Below are positions 16,570-24,653 of a stretch of DNA of 64,000 nucleotides, in pieces; the stretch's first letter is position 1, and each line of letters begins with the position of its first letter. The position numbers and the translations under genes were made by a program. Source of the DNA: Saccharopolyspora indica (GTDB lineage: Bacteria; Actinomycetota; Actinomycetes; Mycobacteriales; Pseudonocardiaceae); contig NZ_JAQGLB010000007.1 in NCBI RefSeq assembly GCF_027853965.1, positions 248,001 through 312,000 of the forward strand, written 5' to 3'. The notes below the pieces were generated by a model. It was not told the origin of the DNA and did not search any database. It saw nothing but the letters and a program-made list of their open reading frames with translations.

Positions 16570-17277
16570 TTGTCCACCGAGATCCGCGACCTGACCATCC
16601 GATTCGGCCGCCGGACCGCGCTGGCCGGGATCACCGCCGACCTCGACCACGGCGTGCTCGGCCTGCTCGGCCCCAACGGCGCGGGGAAGTCGACGCTGCT
16701 GCGGGCGCTGGCCACGCTGATCGCGCCGACCAGCGGCTCGATCCGGCCGCTGGGCCGCACCGACCTGCGCGAGATCCGCCGCCGGATCGGGTACCTGCCG
16801 CAGGAGTTCGGCTACTACCCGAGGTTCACCGCGCGCGAGTTCGTCGAGCACTTCGCCTGGCTGAAGGAGGTGCCTGCCGCCGAGCTGCCGCTGGCGGTGG
16901 ACCGGGCGCTGACCCGCGTCGGGCTGGCCGACCGCGCCGACGAGAAGCTCAAGAAGCTCTCCGGCGGCATGCGCAGGCGGGTCGGCATCGCGCAGGCCAT
17001 CGTCAACGACCCGGAACTGCTGCTGCTCGACGAACCGACCGCCGGGCTGGATCCCGAGCAGCAGGTGGAGCTCCGCGAACTCCTCCGCGAGCTCGGCGAA
17101 ACCCGCTGCGTGGTGCTGAGCACGCACGTGATGGGCGATGCCGGTGCTTGCGACCAGCTGTGGGTCCTGGAGTCGGGGCGGCCGCTCTTCCGGGGCGCAC
17201 CGGCCGAGCTGGGCAGCGGGAACCTGGAGGAGAGCTACCACGCGGTCCTGCGCGCGAACCGGAAGAGCGCGGCGTGA
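16570..17277 (+). CDS. ABC transporter ATP-binding protein
   Basis: 235 residues from a TTG start with GGAG just upstream. Walker A GPNGAGKST is at 34-42, the Q-loop region YLPQEFGYYPRFTAREF follows, the signature is LSGGMRRR and Walker B LLLLDEPTAGLD, with the switch His in LSTHVMGDAGA. This is an ABC-2-type exporter ATPase. The last residues (VLRANRKSAA) overlap the permease start (GTGA). A second copy of this 3' end is found at 18670-18702, evidence for a duplication. Confidence 0.92.
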   Translation: MSTEIRDLTIRFGRRTALAGITADLDHGVLGLLGPNGAGKSTLLRALATLIAPTSGSIRPLGRTDLREIRRRIGYLPQEFGYYPRFTAREFVEHFAWLKEVPAAELPLAVDRALTRVGLADRADEKLKKLSGGMRRRVGIAQAIVNDPELLLLDEPTAGLDPEQQVELRELLRELGETRCVVLSTHVMGDAGACDQLWVLESGRPLFRGAPAELGSGNLEESYHAVLRANRKSAA

Positions 17278-18500
17278 TCAGGGCGCTGCGCCGGGAGTTC
17301 CGCGCCGCGGTGCTGCTGTCGCCGGTCGTCTTCGCCGCGCTCACCACGCTGCTGTTGGTGCAGCCCTGGGGAGCGCTCAGCTGGAACGCCGTCGCCCAGT
17401 CCATGCGGTTCGGCCTGCTCTACGCGGGCCCGCTGGTGGCGACGGCCGGTGCGTGGCAGGCAGGCCGAGAGCTCCGCCGCGGCACCGGCGATCTGCTGGC
17501 CACCACTCCCCGGCCGGTCTGGCAGCCGTACGTGGCGGCCTGGGCGGCGCTCACCGCGGCTGCGCTGCTCGGCCTGGTGCTGGCCTGCGGAGTCGCAGCG
17601 ATCTTCGTGATCCCGCTCGCCGGGAGCGACGCGCTGTGGATCCTCGAGCTGTTCCTCTGCGTTCCGGCTTTCGGCGCGCTGGCCGCGTTCGGGATGGCGC
17701 TGGGCCGGTTGGTTCGCTGGCGGTTGGTCGTCGTGCTGACCCCGGCGCTGACGTTCCTGGGCATCCTCTTCGCCTCGGTGCGAGGCTGGTCCGCCCCGGT
17801 GTCCCTGACGATGAACGCGGGCCCGGCGAGCGACTACGCGACGTTCACCGGCCTGTCCAGCGCGCTGCAAACTGCGTGGTACGCCGCCATCGCGGTGGCT
17901 CTCCTCGCCATCGGCGTGGCGCGCCGGCGTTGGCTCGCCCTGCCGCCGATGGCGCTGGCCATCGCGATGTCGGTGCAGCTGGCCTCGATGCCCTACGAGG
18001 AGCACATGCGCGACGACCCGGCGGCCGTCCAGCAGGTGTGCACCACGACCGTCTGCGTACCGCGCTACCAGGAGCCCGTGCTCGACGAACTCGCCGGTCT
18101 GGTGCAGCCGATGCTGGCGCGACTCGACGGAATCGCCTCGGCTCCGACAGCAGTGCGGTTCTCCCACGATTCGGCCGGCGGACCGGCCTGGACGTTCGAC
18201 TCGACGTTGACCGGGCGACTGGAGGATCCGCAGCGCAATCGCGTAGCGCTGGCGCACCTGCTGCTGTCCCTGGAACCGGATGGACGGCACTACGCCGACT
18301 GCACGCCAACAGTGAACGGCGAGCACGTGGCCGCCGCAGAGGCCGCCCAGCACTGGCTGCTCGACGACATCCCGCGAGCACAGCAGGCCCTCGGCGGAAG
18401 AGCCCCCGACCGCGAATGGATCGCCGCCTTCTTCGCGGCCAAGGCGAACTGCGACGGCGAGGCGATGCGCGCACTGATTCCGGCCACCACGAGTCCCTGA
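17274..18500 (+). CDS. ABC exporter membrane protein, copy 1
   Basis: 408 residues from GTG 17274, overlapping the ATPase stop. About six membrane segments fill residues 15-245, with a repeated LRRGTGDLLATTPRPVWQPYVAAW-type cytoplasmic loop, then an extracytoplasmic C-terminal domain of about 150 residues with VCTTTVCVPRYQEPVLDEL and a DREWIAAFFAAK motif near the end. I recognise only the ABC-2-like layout; the substrate is unknown. The gene at 18699 is a full paralogue in the same order of domains. Confidence 0.8.
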   Translation: MIRALRREFRAAVLLSPVVFAALTTLLLVQPWGALSWNAVAQSMRFGLLYAGPLVATAGAWQAGRELRRGTGDLLATTPRPVWQPYVAAWAALTAAALLGLVLACGVAAIFVIPLAGSDALWILELFLCVPAFGALAAFGMALGRLVRWRLVVVLTPALTFLGILFASVRGWSAPVSLTMNAGPASDYATFTGLSSALQTAWYAAIAVALLAIGVARRRWLALPPMALAIAMSVQLASMPYEEHMRDDPAAVQQVCTTTVCVPRYQEPVLDELAGLVQPMLARLDGIASAPTAVRFSHDSAGGPAWTFDSTLTGRLEDPQRNRVALAHLLLSLEPDGRHYADCTPTVNGEHVAAAEAAQHWLLDDIPRAQQALGGRAPDREWIAAFFAAKANCDGEAMRALIPATTSP

Positions 18501-18597
18501 TCGCACAACGAAATCGCGACGCCGTCCGGAGGAGGACGGCACACCAGAACCACGCGCGGTCGAGTCTCGCTGCCGCACACCCGGAAAGGACCTGGAA

Positions 18598-18702
18598 ATG
18601 ACGTCGATCAGCGCTCCTCGACCGCGTGCGGTCCTGGGGAACACCATTCCGCCGCTCGCGGCCCGCCCGGTGCTGCGCGCGAACCGGGAGAGCACGGCGT
18701 GA
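18598..18702 (+). pseudogene. Scar of the ATPase gene 3' end fused to a duplicated leader
   Basis: A 34-codon frame with a good ribosome site (GGAAAGGACCTGGAA before ATG) ends in VLRANRESTA, matching the ATPase C-terminus VLRANRKSAA, and its GTGA overlap with the next permease reproduces the ATPase-permease junction. Its 5' leader (CACACCCGGAAAGG...ATGAC) matches the leader of the glycosyltransferase at 19977. It is therefore best read as the recombination joint of a tandem duplication. It may still be translated and couple ribosomes to the second permease. Confidence 0.6.
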
Positions 18703-19895
18703 TCCGGGCGCTGCGCCGCGAGCTGCGCAGAGCCGCACCGCTCGCACTGGTGGTGGCGGCCCTGTTCATCGGGATGGCGTTCCTGCAGCCGTGGTGGGCG
18801 GGCAACTGGAACGCGCTCACCATGGCCCTCCGGTTCAGCGTGCTCTACGTGGGCCCGGTCATGGCCGCCGCGGGAACGTGGGCGGCAGGTCGGGAGACCC
18901 GCCGCGGCACCGGTGAAGTCCTGGCCACCACGCCCCGGCCGGGATGGCAGCCGTTCGTCGCCTCCTGGCTGGCGCTGACCCTGAGCTCGGTGCTCGGCAT
19001 GGCGATCGCGGTCGCGGTCGCGGCGTTCTTGATCATCCCGATCGCCGTCCCGACGAGCGGTTTGTGGGTGCTGGCGCTGCTGGCGTGCGGGCCGCTCTTC
19101 GGCACCATGGTCGCCTTCGGCATGGCGCTGGGCAGGCTCGTGCGGTGGCCGCTGATGGTCGTGGTGACCCCGCTGCTGACGTTCGCGCTGATCACGTTCG
19201 TCTCATTCCCCACCTGGGGGAGGGCGGTGGCCATGTCGCTCGGCCCGAACCGGTACTTCGAATCCAGCATCTTCTCCGGATTCTCGAGCGCGTTGCAGGT
19301 GGTGCTGTTCAGCGCCATCGCGGGCGCGCTGCTCATCGGCGCCGCAGCCCGGCGACGATGGCTCGCCCTGCTGCCCGCAGCGCTGGCCGTGGTCCTGTCG
19401 GTGCAGACCTCCGCGATCCCGTACGACCAGCACGCGCTCTTGGACCCGCCGTCGGTGGTCCCGGTGTGCACGGTCAGCGGTCCGCGGGTCTGCGTCCCGG
19501 CCTACCAGGAACCCGCGCTGGCCGAGATCGCCGCCTTGACGCAGCCGATGCTGCGCAAGCTCGACGGGATTCCGGGGGCTCCGGAGGAATTGCGCACCGG
19601 CAGCGGCAGCCCCGCGGACGGGGACCTGAACGTCTACCGGCACGCCACCACCGTCACCGGCCGGCTCGCGGACCCGGAGTACGAACGCGAGCTGATGGCG
19701 TCGTACCTCCTCTTGACGCGCAAGGTGGCGTGCACCGGCCAGATCTTCCACGAGGGATACCTGACCGCCATGTCCTGGCTGACCGAAGAGCGCACCGACA
19801 ACGCTCCCGACCGGGAGTGGATGGCCGCGTTCTACGCGGCGAACCAGACCTGCGACGCCGAGACCATGGGGGAATTGGTCACCGACATCCGATAG
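18699..19895 (+). CDS. ABC exporter membrane protein, copy 2 (tandem paralogue)
   Basis: 398 residues, beginning VIRALRRELRRAAPLALVV where copy 1 begins VIRALRREFRAAVLLSPVV. It shares the same membrane layout, the WAAGRETRRGTGEVLATTPR loop, the extracytoplasmic CVPAYQEPALAEIAALTQPML block and the C-terminal DREWMAAFYAANQTC. Divergence is substantial, so the duplication is not recent. The two membrane proteins could form a heterodimer served by the single ATPase. It overlaps the scar frame by four bases. Confidence 0.8.
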   Translation: MIRALRRELRRAAPLALVVAALFIGMAFLQPWWAGNWNALTMALRFSVLYVGPVMAAAGTWAAGRETRRGTGEVLATTPRPGWQPFVASWLALTLSSVLGMAIAVAVAAFLIIPIAVPTSGLWVLALLACGPLFGTMVAFGMALGRLVRWPLMVVVTPLLTFALITFVSFPTWGRAVAMSLGPNRYFESSIFSGFSSALQVVLFSAIAGALLIGAAARRRWLALLPAALAVVLSVQTSAIPYDQHALLDPPSVVPVCTVSGPRVCVPAYQEPALAEIAALTQPMLRKLDGIPGAPEELRTGSGSPADGDLNVYRHATTVTGRLADPEYERELMASYLLLTRKVACTGQIFHEGYLTAMSWLTEERTDNAPDREWMAAFYAANQTCDAETMGELVTDIR

Positions 19896-19921
19896 CGCAA
19901 CCGAACAACGAAATCCGCACG

Positions 19922-19942
19922 CCTGAATTCGACGAATTCAGG
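19922..19942. terminator. Short hairpin upstream of the GT39 gene
   Basis: CCTGAATTC, three bases, then GAATTCAGG: a 9-bp stem lying between the second permease stop and the glycosyltransferase start. The equivalent spot after the first permease lacks it, though the flanking leader sequence is shared. No T-run follows. It may partly terminate the operon. Confidence 0.4.
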
Positions 19943-19976
19943 TGCTGCCCCCGCACACCCGGAAAGGGGCCCGGAC

Positions 19977-21491
19977 ATGACCACCGTGCTCGAGAGAACC
20001 GTTCTGCGAAAAGAAGATCCCGCGCTGCTCCCGTTCGCGTGGCGGCCGGTGCTGCTGATCGCCTCGGCGATGGCCGCGGTGCTGGTGCTGGTCAGCCCGC
20101 GCTACGGGTACTTCGCCGACGAGCTCTACTTCATCGCCGCCGGGCACCACCCCTCCTGGGGCTACGCCGACCAGCCTCCGCTGATACCGCTCATAGCGTC
20201 CACTTTGGACAACGCGGCTCCCGGTTCGCTCGTCGCCCTGCGCTTTCCGGCCGCGCTCGCCATGGCGGCGGGCGCCGTGGTCACCGCGCTGATCGCGCGC
20301 GAGCTCGGCGGCGGTCACCGCGCGCAGATCGCGGCGGCCGGGACCTGGGCGGTCACGGCGCAGTTCGCCAGCGCCGGGCACATGCTCACCACCTGGTCGA
20401 TCGACCCGGTCCTGTGGACGACCGCCACCTGGCTGCTGGTCCGCTGGACCCGGCTGCGCGACGACCGGCTGCTGCTCTGGGCGGGCGCGGTCACCGCGGT
20501 CGCGCTGCAGGTCAAGTTCCTGATCCCGGTCCTGTGGCTCGGCGTCGGGATCGCCGCACTGCTGATCGGTCCGCGAGAGCTGCTGCGGCGCCCGATGCTC
20601 TGGTGCGGCGCGGCCCTCTGCGCGCTCACCCTGGCGCCCACGCTGCTCTGGCAGCACGCCAACGGCTGGCCGCAGCTGCGGATGCCGGCCACGGTCGCGT
20701 CCGAGAACTCCACCGGCTGGCTGACCCTCCCGTTCGCCGTGGCCTGCGCCGGGCTCGTCGGCGCTGTCGCGATCTGCTTCGGCACGTGGCGACTGCTGCG
20801 CTCCCCGCGCCTGCACCAGTACCGCTACCTGGGCTGGGCCGCGGTCGGCATCGCGTTGGCCTTCGCCGCCGTGGACGGGCGGCCGTACTACGTCGCCGGG
20901 ATGTTCGGCCTGCTCTACGCCGTGGCGGCGGTCGAGTGGGAGCACCGGCCGATCCGCGGCTGGATCGTCGGCACCGTCTACGCGGCCTCCGCGGCCATAG
21001 CGATCGCTGCGCTCCCGATCCTGCCGCTGTCGGCCGTTCCGAAGCACGACGTGTTCGCCCGCGGCAGCATCGGCTGGCCCGAGCTGACCGCCGCGGTCGC
21101 CGACGCGCACCGCCGCACACCACCGGGCACCGAGGTCATCACGCACGACTACTGGTCGGCGAGCGCTCTGCACCACTTCGGCCCGGCCGTCGGGATCACC
21201 GAGGTGCACAGCGGGAGCCGTGGTTTCTGGCACCTGAGCCGACCGAGCGGCGGCCAGGTGCTCTACGTCGGCGGCACCCGCGACTACCTGCTCCAGCACT
21301 TCCGCGAGGTCCGCCCGATGACCGCAGTGGACACAGGGCTCGCGGTGGACACCTACTACGAGGGCGCGACGATCTGGCTGGCCACCGGCCCCCGGGAGCC
21401 CTGGCCCGATCTCTGGCCGGATTTCCAGCGCATGGGCATCTTCGACGGCGCCACCGGCACCGGCACCGAACTCCCGGGCGCGATCACATGA
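19977..21491 (+). CDS. GT39-like glycosyltransferase (polytopic, GT-C fold)
   Basis: 504 residues with about ten to eleven membrane segments. The first loop has YFADELYFIAAGHHPSWGY, the acidic metal-binding loop of dolichyl/polyprenyl-phosphate-mannose-dependent enzymes (PMT family), followed by ADQPPLIPLI; a soluble domain of ~130 residues closes the protein. Such enzymes move a sugar from a lipid carrier to an acceptor on the outer face of the membrane. It is last in the sigma-exporter operon and converges on the MocR gene with no gap between stops. Confidence 0.82.
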   Translation: MTTVLERTVLRKEDPALLPFAWRPVLLIASAMAAVLVLVSPRYGYFADELYFIAAGHHPSWGYADQPPLIPLIASTLDNAAPGSLVALRFPAALAMAAGAVVTALIARELGGGHRAQIAAAGTWAVTAQFASAGHMLTTWSIDPVLWTTATWLLVRWTRLRDDRLLLWAGAVTAVALQVKFLIPVLWLGVGIAALLIGPRELLRRPMLWCGAALCALTLAPTLLWQHANGWPQLRMPATVASENSTGWLTLPFAVACAGLVGAVAICFGTWRLLRSPRLHQYRYLGWAAVGIALAFAAVDGRPYYVAGMFGLLYAVAAVEWEHRPIRGWIVGTVYAASAAIAIAALPILPLSAVPKHDVFARGSIGWPELTAAVADAHRRTPPGTEVITHDYWSASALHHFGPAVGITEVHSGSRGFWHLSRPSGGQVLYVGGTRDYLLQHFREVRPMTAVDTGLAVDTYYEGATIWLATGPREPWPDLWPDFQRMGIFDGATGTGTELPGAIT

Positions 21492-22922
21492 CTAGACGAC
21501 GACCGCGCGCAACGCGGTGACCGAGGCCGTGCCGTCGTAGGAGTTCCACGCCTCGGCCATCCGGCGCACCGCCTCGGACAGCTCGTCGGGCGGTAGCACG
21601 AACGGGATGCGCAAGCTCCGGCCGCTGCGCAGCTCCGGGTCCATCGTCTGCCCGGGGAGCACCGCGACACCGAAGCGAAGCGCGTGCTGGGCGAAGGCCC
21701 CCGCATCGCCGTGCGGCAGCGCTACCCAAGCGGTCTGGCCACCGGAGGGCACCTGGAAGGTCCACGGCAGGTTCGCGGCCAGCTCCTCGCACAGCCGGTC
21801 GCGGCTGGCCCGCAGCTCGCGCGTCCGGCGCTCGCGGACGGCGCCGAGCCGCGGCAGCAGCTCGGCGGCCAGCCACTGGTCGAACACCGCGCTCCCCAGG
21901 TCGTGCATCGCTTTCAGCCGCGCCAGCCGGTTGATCACCGGTTCGCTCGCGCGCACCCAGCCGACCCGCAGACCACCCCAGACGAGCTTGCTCAGCGAAC
22001 CCACGTTGATCGCGCCGTGCAGCGGTGGTGGTGCTGCGCCGTCGAGGTCCAGCTCGGCCAGCACCTCGTCGTCGATCAGCGGAACGCCGTGCAGCAGGCA
22101 GGTCTCCGCCAGCCGGGTGCGCTGCAGCTCGGTCAGCAGTTCGCCGGTGGGGTTGTGGAACGCGGTGATCGCGTAGGCCAGCGCCGGGCGGTCGGCCACC
22201 GCCCGCAGGTAGCCCTCCAGGTCCAGCCCGTCGTCGGCGCGCACCGCGCGGATCCGCGCACCGGCCTCTTTGGACAGTTCGAACGCGCCCGGGTAGGTGG
22301 GGGCGGCGAGCAGCACCTCGTCACCGGGCGCGACCAGCAGCCGCACCAGCAGCGACAGCGCCTGCTGCGCACCGGTGGTGACGAGGATCTGCTCGGCGGA
22401 GGTGGGCAGACCGCGCTTCGCGTAGTGGTCGGCCAGCGCCTGCCGCAGCTCGGGAACACCGGCCGGGTGGTAGCCCATGTCCGCGCCGACCGCGCCGAAC
22501 TTCGCCGCGGCGACCGGCTGGAGCTCGACGAGTTCCGGCGGTGGCTGCCACGGGCTCGCGCAGGTCAGCTGGATCGCGTCGTCCGAGGGCTCCAGCAGGT
22601 GCAGGAACAGCGGACTCGCCGACTCGACGGCGGCGGTTCGAGCGGCGCTGAGCAGCGCGGTGCCGACCCGCGTACCGCTGCCCTGCTGGCGCTCGACCCA
22701 CCCCTCCTCGCCGAGGGTCCGGTACGCGGCGATCACGGTGTTGCGGCCGACCACGAGCGCACCGGCGAGCGCGCGGTCGGACGGCAGCAGCGCGCCGGGC
22801 GGCAGGCTGCCGTCGGCGATCAGCTGCCGCAACCGGGTGGTGAGCAGCTCGTGCAGCGTTCCGCGCTGCACCGCCCAGCGCCCGAGCAGGCCGATGATGC
22901 GCTCCAGAGAAATTGGCTCCAT
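21492..22922 (-). CDS. MocR/PdxR-type regulator (GntR helix-turn-helix plus aminotransferase domain)
   Basis: 476 residues: a GntR winged helix in the first ~90 residues (LLPSDRALAGALVVGRNTVI), a linker, then a fold-type I aminotransferase-like domain with YHPAGVPELRQAL, TTGAQQALSLL, the NPTG motif (FHNPTGELL) and the PLP lysine K312 (GSLSKLVWGG). Such proteins sense PLP or an amino-acid-PLP adduct. It is divergent from a PLP-dependent sulfur enzyme, the probable target. A 23-bp palindrome covers its start codon, which points to autorepression. Confidence 0.93.
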   Translation of the reverse strand: MEPISLERIIGLLGRWAVQRGTLHELLTTRLRQLIADGSLPPGALLPSDRALAGALVVGRNTVIAAYRTLGEEGWVERQQGSGTRVGTALLSAARTAAVESASPLFLHLLEPSDDAIQLTCASPWQPPPELVELQPVAAAKFGAVGADMGYHPAGVPELRQALADHYAKRGLPTSAEQILVTTGAQQALSLLVRLLVAPGDEVLLAAPTYPGAFELSKEAGARIRAVRADDGLDLEGYLRAVADRPALAYAITAFHNPTGELLTELQRTRLAETCLLHGVPLIDDEVLAELDLDGAAPPPLHGAINVGSLSKLVWGGLRVGWVRASEPVINRLARLKAMHDLGSAVFDQWLAAELLPRLGAVRERRTRELRASRDRLCEELAANLPWTFQVPSGGQTAWVALPHGDAGAFAQHALRFGVAVLPGQTMDPELRSGRSLRIPFVLPPDELSEAVRRMAEAWNSYDGTASVTALRAVVV

Positions 22923-22934
22923 CGAGGAACCAAT
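22912..22934. promoter_or_regulatory. Candidate MocR operator over the regulator's start codon
   Basis: ATTGGCTCC, five bases, GGAACCAAT: an imperfect 9-bp inverted repeat with one mismatch pair. It spans the regulator's ATG (22920-22922) and lies next to a TAGATT box on the same strand. Occupation would block the regulator's own expression and sits 51 bases from the divergent gene's start. Confidence 0.5.
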
Positions 22935-22985
22935 CTAGCTGAACTGGCCCTTCCACCACCGATGACCACCGGAAATCCTGTTTCC

Positions 22986-24143
22986 ATGAACCACCAGAGC
23001 ACCACCTGCGTGCACGTCCGCACCCCGCGGCCCCCGGCCGGTCAACCGCTGAGCACGCCCATCCACCAGACCTCGGGCTTCGCCTTCACCGACCCGGACA
23101 CCTTCGCCGAGGGCATGGCGCGCCCCGACGCCGAACCGGTCTACACCCGGCTCGGCAACCCCACCGCGCAGGCGCTGGAGCTCACCGTCGCGCAGCTGGA
23201 GGGCGGCGCCGCCGGTTTCGCGACCAGCTCCGGCATGGGTGCGATCAACGCCGTGCTGATGACCTCGCTGCGCTCCGGCGACCACGTGATCGCCCAGCGA
23301 AGCCTCTACGGCGGCACGTTCGCCTCGCTCGAAGCGCTGGCGCACCGGTGGGGCGTCGAGGTCAGCTACGTCGCCGACCCGGACGAAGCGCGCGCCGCGC
23401 TGCGCCCGAACACCCGCGTGCTGTACGCGGAGACGATCTCCAACCCGGTGGTCCGGGTGGCCGACCTGCCCGGCCTGTTCGCCGTGGGGCGCGAGGCCGG
23501 GTTGCTCAACGTCGTGGACAGCACCTTCGCCACCCCGCTGCTGTGCAGGCCGATCGAGCACGGGGCGGACGTCGTGCTGCACTCGACGTCCAAGTACCTG
23601 GGCGGCCACTCCGACGTGATCGGCGGTGTCGCGGTGTTCGCCGACGCCGCCCGGCACCGCGAGCTGTGGCCGGAACTGGTGGAGTTCGGCGCGCCCGCCG
23701 ACCCGTTCGCGGCCTGGCTGACCCTGCGCGGCGTGCGGACCCTCGCCGTGCGGATGCGCCAGCACTGCGAGAACGCCCAGCTCATCGCGGAACGGCTCGC
23801 CGAGCACCCGGCGGTCCGCGCGGTCCACTACCCCGGCCTGCCGACGCACCCGGACCACGACCTGGCGCGTGCGCTGCTGACCGGTTCCGGCGGGGTGCTC
23901 AGCTTCGAGCTCGCCGACCGCGCAGCCGGTCTGGAGTTCACCCGCTCGGTCCGGCTGGCCTCGCTGGCCCCGTCGCTGGGCGGGGTGGAGACGCTGGTCC
24001 TGCACCCGGCGAGCACCTCGCACCGCCAGCTCACCGCGGATCAGCTCCGCGCCGCGGGCATCGGCGAGGGAACGATCCGCCTCTCCGTCGGCATCGAGCA
24101 CCCGGAGGACGTCTGGGCCGACCTGGAGCAGGCCCTGGCCTGA
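22986..24143 (+). CDS. Trans-sulfuration-family PLP enzyme (cystathionine/methionine lyase or synthase type)
   Basis: 385 residues, full length for the Cys/Met metabolism PLP family (PF01053). It has YTRLGNPTAQALE (phosphate and substrate contacts), SSGMGAINAVL, YAETISNP, VDSTFATPLL and the PLP lysine K203 in HSTSKYLGGHSD. The family covers cystathionine gamma-synthase, beta- and gamma-lyases, methionine gamma-lyase and O-acetylhomoserine sulfhydrylase; sequence alone does not decide here. It is divergent from a MocR regulator, which suits inducible methionine or cystathionine breakdown better than constitutive synthesis (inference). A strong hairpin follows its stop. Confidence 0.9.
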   Translation: MNHQSTTCVHVRTPRPPAGQPLSTPIHQTSGFAFTDPDTFAEGMARPDAEPVYTRLGNPTAQALELTVAQLEGGAAGFATSSGMGAINAVLMTSLRSGDHVIAQRSLYGGTFASLEALAHRWGVEVSYVADPDEARAALRPNTRVLYAETISNPVVRVADLPGLFAVGREAGLLNVVDSTFATPLLCRPIEHGADVVLHSTSKYLGGHSDVIGGVAVFADAARHRELWPELVEFGAPADPFAAWLTLRGVRTLAVRMRQHCENAQLIAERLAEHPAVRAVHYPGLPTHPDHDLARALLTGSGGVLSFELADRAAGLEFTRSVRLASLAPSLGGVETLVLHPASTSHRQLTADQLRAAGIGEGTIRLSVGIEHPEDVWADLEQALA

Positions 24144-24148
24144 GCGCC

Positions 24149-24184
24149 CGGGCCGCGCCCGCCGCACCGGGCGGGCGCGGCCCG
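24149..24184. terminator. GC-rich terminator between convergent genes
   Basis: Arms CGGGCCGCGCCCGCC and complement (15 bp) with a 6-base loop begin six bases after the stop at 24143 and end eight bases before the opposing stop at 24192. It can serve both genes. Confidence 0.75.
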
Positions 24185-24191
24185 AGTGCCG

Positions 24192-24575
24192 TCACGCCGA
24201 CTGCATCGCCTGCGGCGTCATCTGGCGGCACATCGAGGCGCACTGGTTCATCATGTCCGCCAGCTCGGTCATCTCCCGCGATTCCATGCGGCGGCACATC
24301 TCGGCGGTCATGTCGCACATGTCGGCGCACATGCCGCACATCCGCACGCACATCTGCACCATGTCCGCGCTGGCCTTCGCCATGCTCGAACAGCGCATCA
24401 TCATGTCCGCGCACATCCGGCACATGTCCGCGCAGGAGATCATCACCATGCTCATCTGCATGGCCTCGTCGCTGCGCTTCTCCATGCAGTGCGACAGCAT
24501 CCGCTCGCACATGTCGTGGCACTTGTGGCACATGTCGATGCACTGCTGCATTTCGGTGGTCATCTGCCGCGTCAT
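24192..24575 (-). CDS. Cys/Met-rich four-helix copper-binding-like protein (DUF326/Csp type)
   Basis: 127 residues from ATG 24575 with GGAGG six bases upstream. The chain is full of CxxxC and CxxCxxM patterns (CIDMCHKCHDMCERM, SCADMCRMCADMMMRC, CVRMCGMCADMC), with 15 or so cysteines and many Met and His, spaced for the inner faces of a four-helix bundle, as in cytosolic copper storage proteins (Csp3/DUF326). No signal peptide is seen, so cytosolic. It would bind many Cu(I) ions. No copper regulator or exporter gene is adjacent. Confidence 0.88.
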   Translation of the reverse strand: MTRQMTTEMQQCIDMCHKCHDMCERMLSHCMEKRSDEAMQMSMVMISCADMCRMCADMMMRCSSMAKASADMVQMCVRMCGMCADMCDMTAEMCRRMESREMTELADMMNQCASMCRQMTPQAMQSA

Positions 24576-24605
24576 CCTGGGCCTCCAAAGCACTCGGGAA
24601 GGACC

Positions 24606-24627
24606 CGGGCGCCCGCGCGGGCGCCCG
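24606..24627. terminator. 22-bp perfect GC palindrome
   Basis: Half-site CGGGCGCCCGC and complement, between the NmrA-like stop (24654, reading leftwards) and the start of the copper-binding gene (24575). It probably ends the NmrA-like transcript. Confidence 0.55.
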
Positions 24628-24653
24628 AGGGGCCTGGAGTACCCCCGACCGGC

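Noticed and set aside
19922..19942. GAATTC hairpin as an operator
   Set aside because: It lies between same-strand genes after a stop, has no second copy at the paralogous position, and a terminator-like role is simpler.
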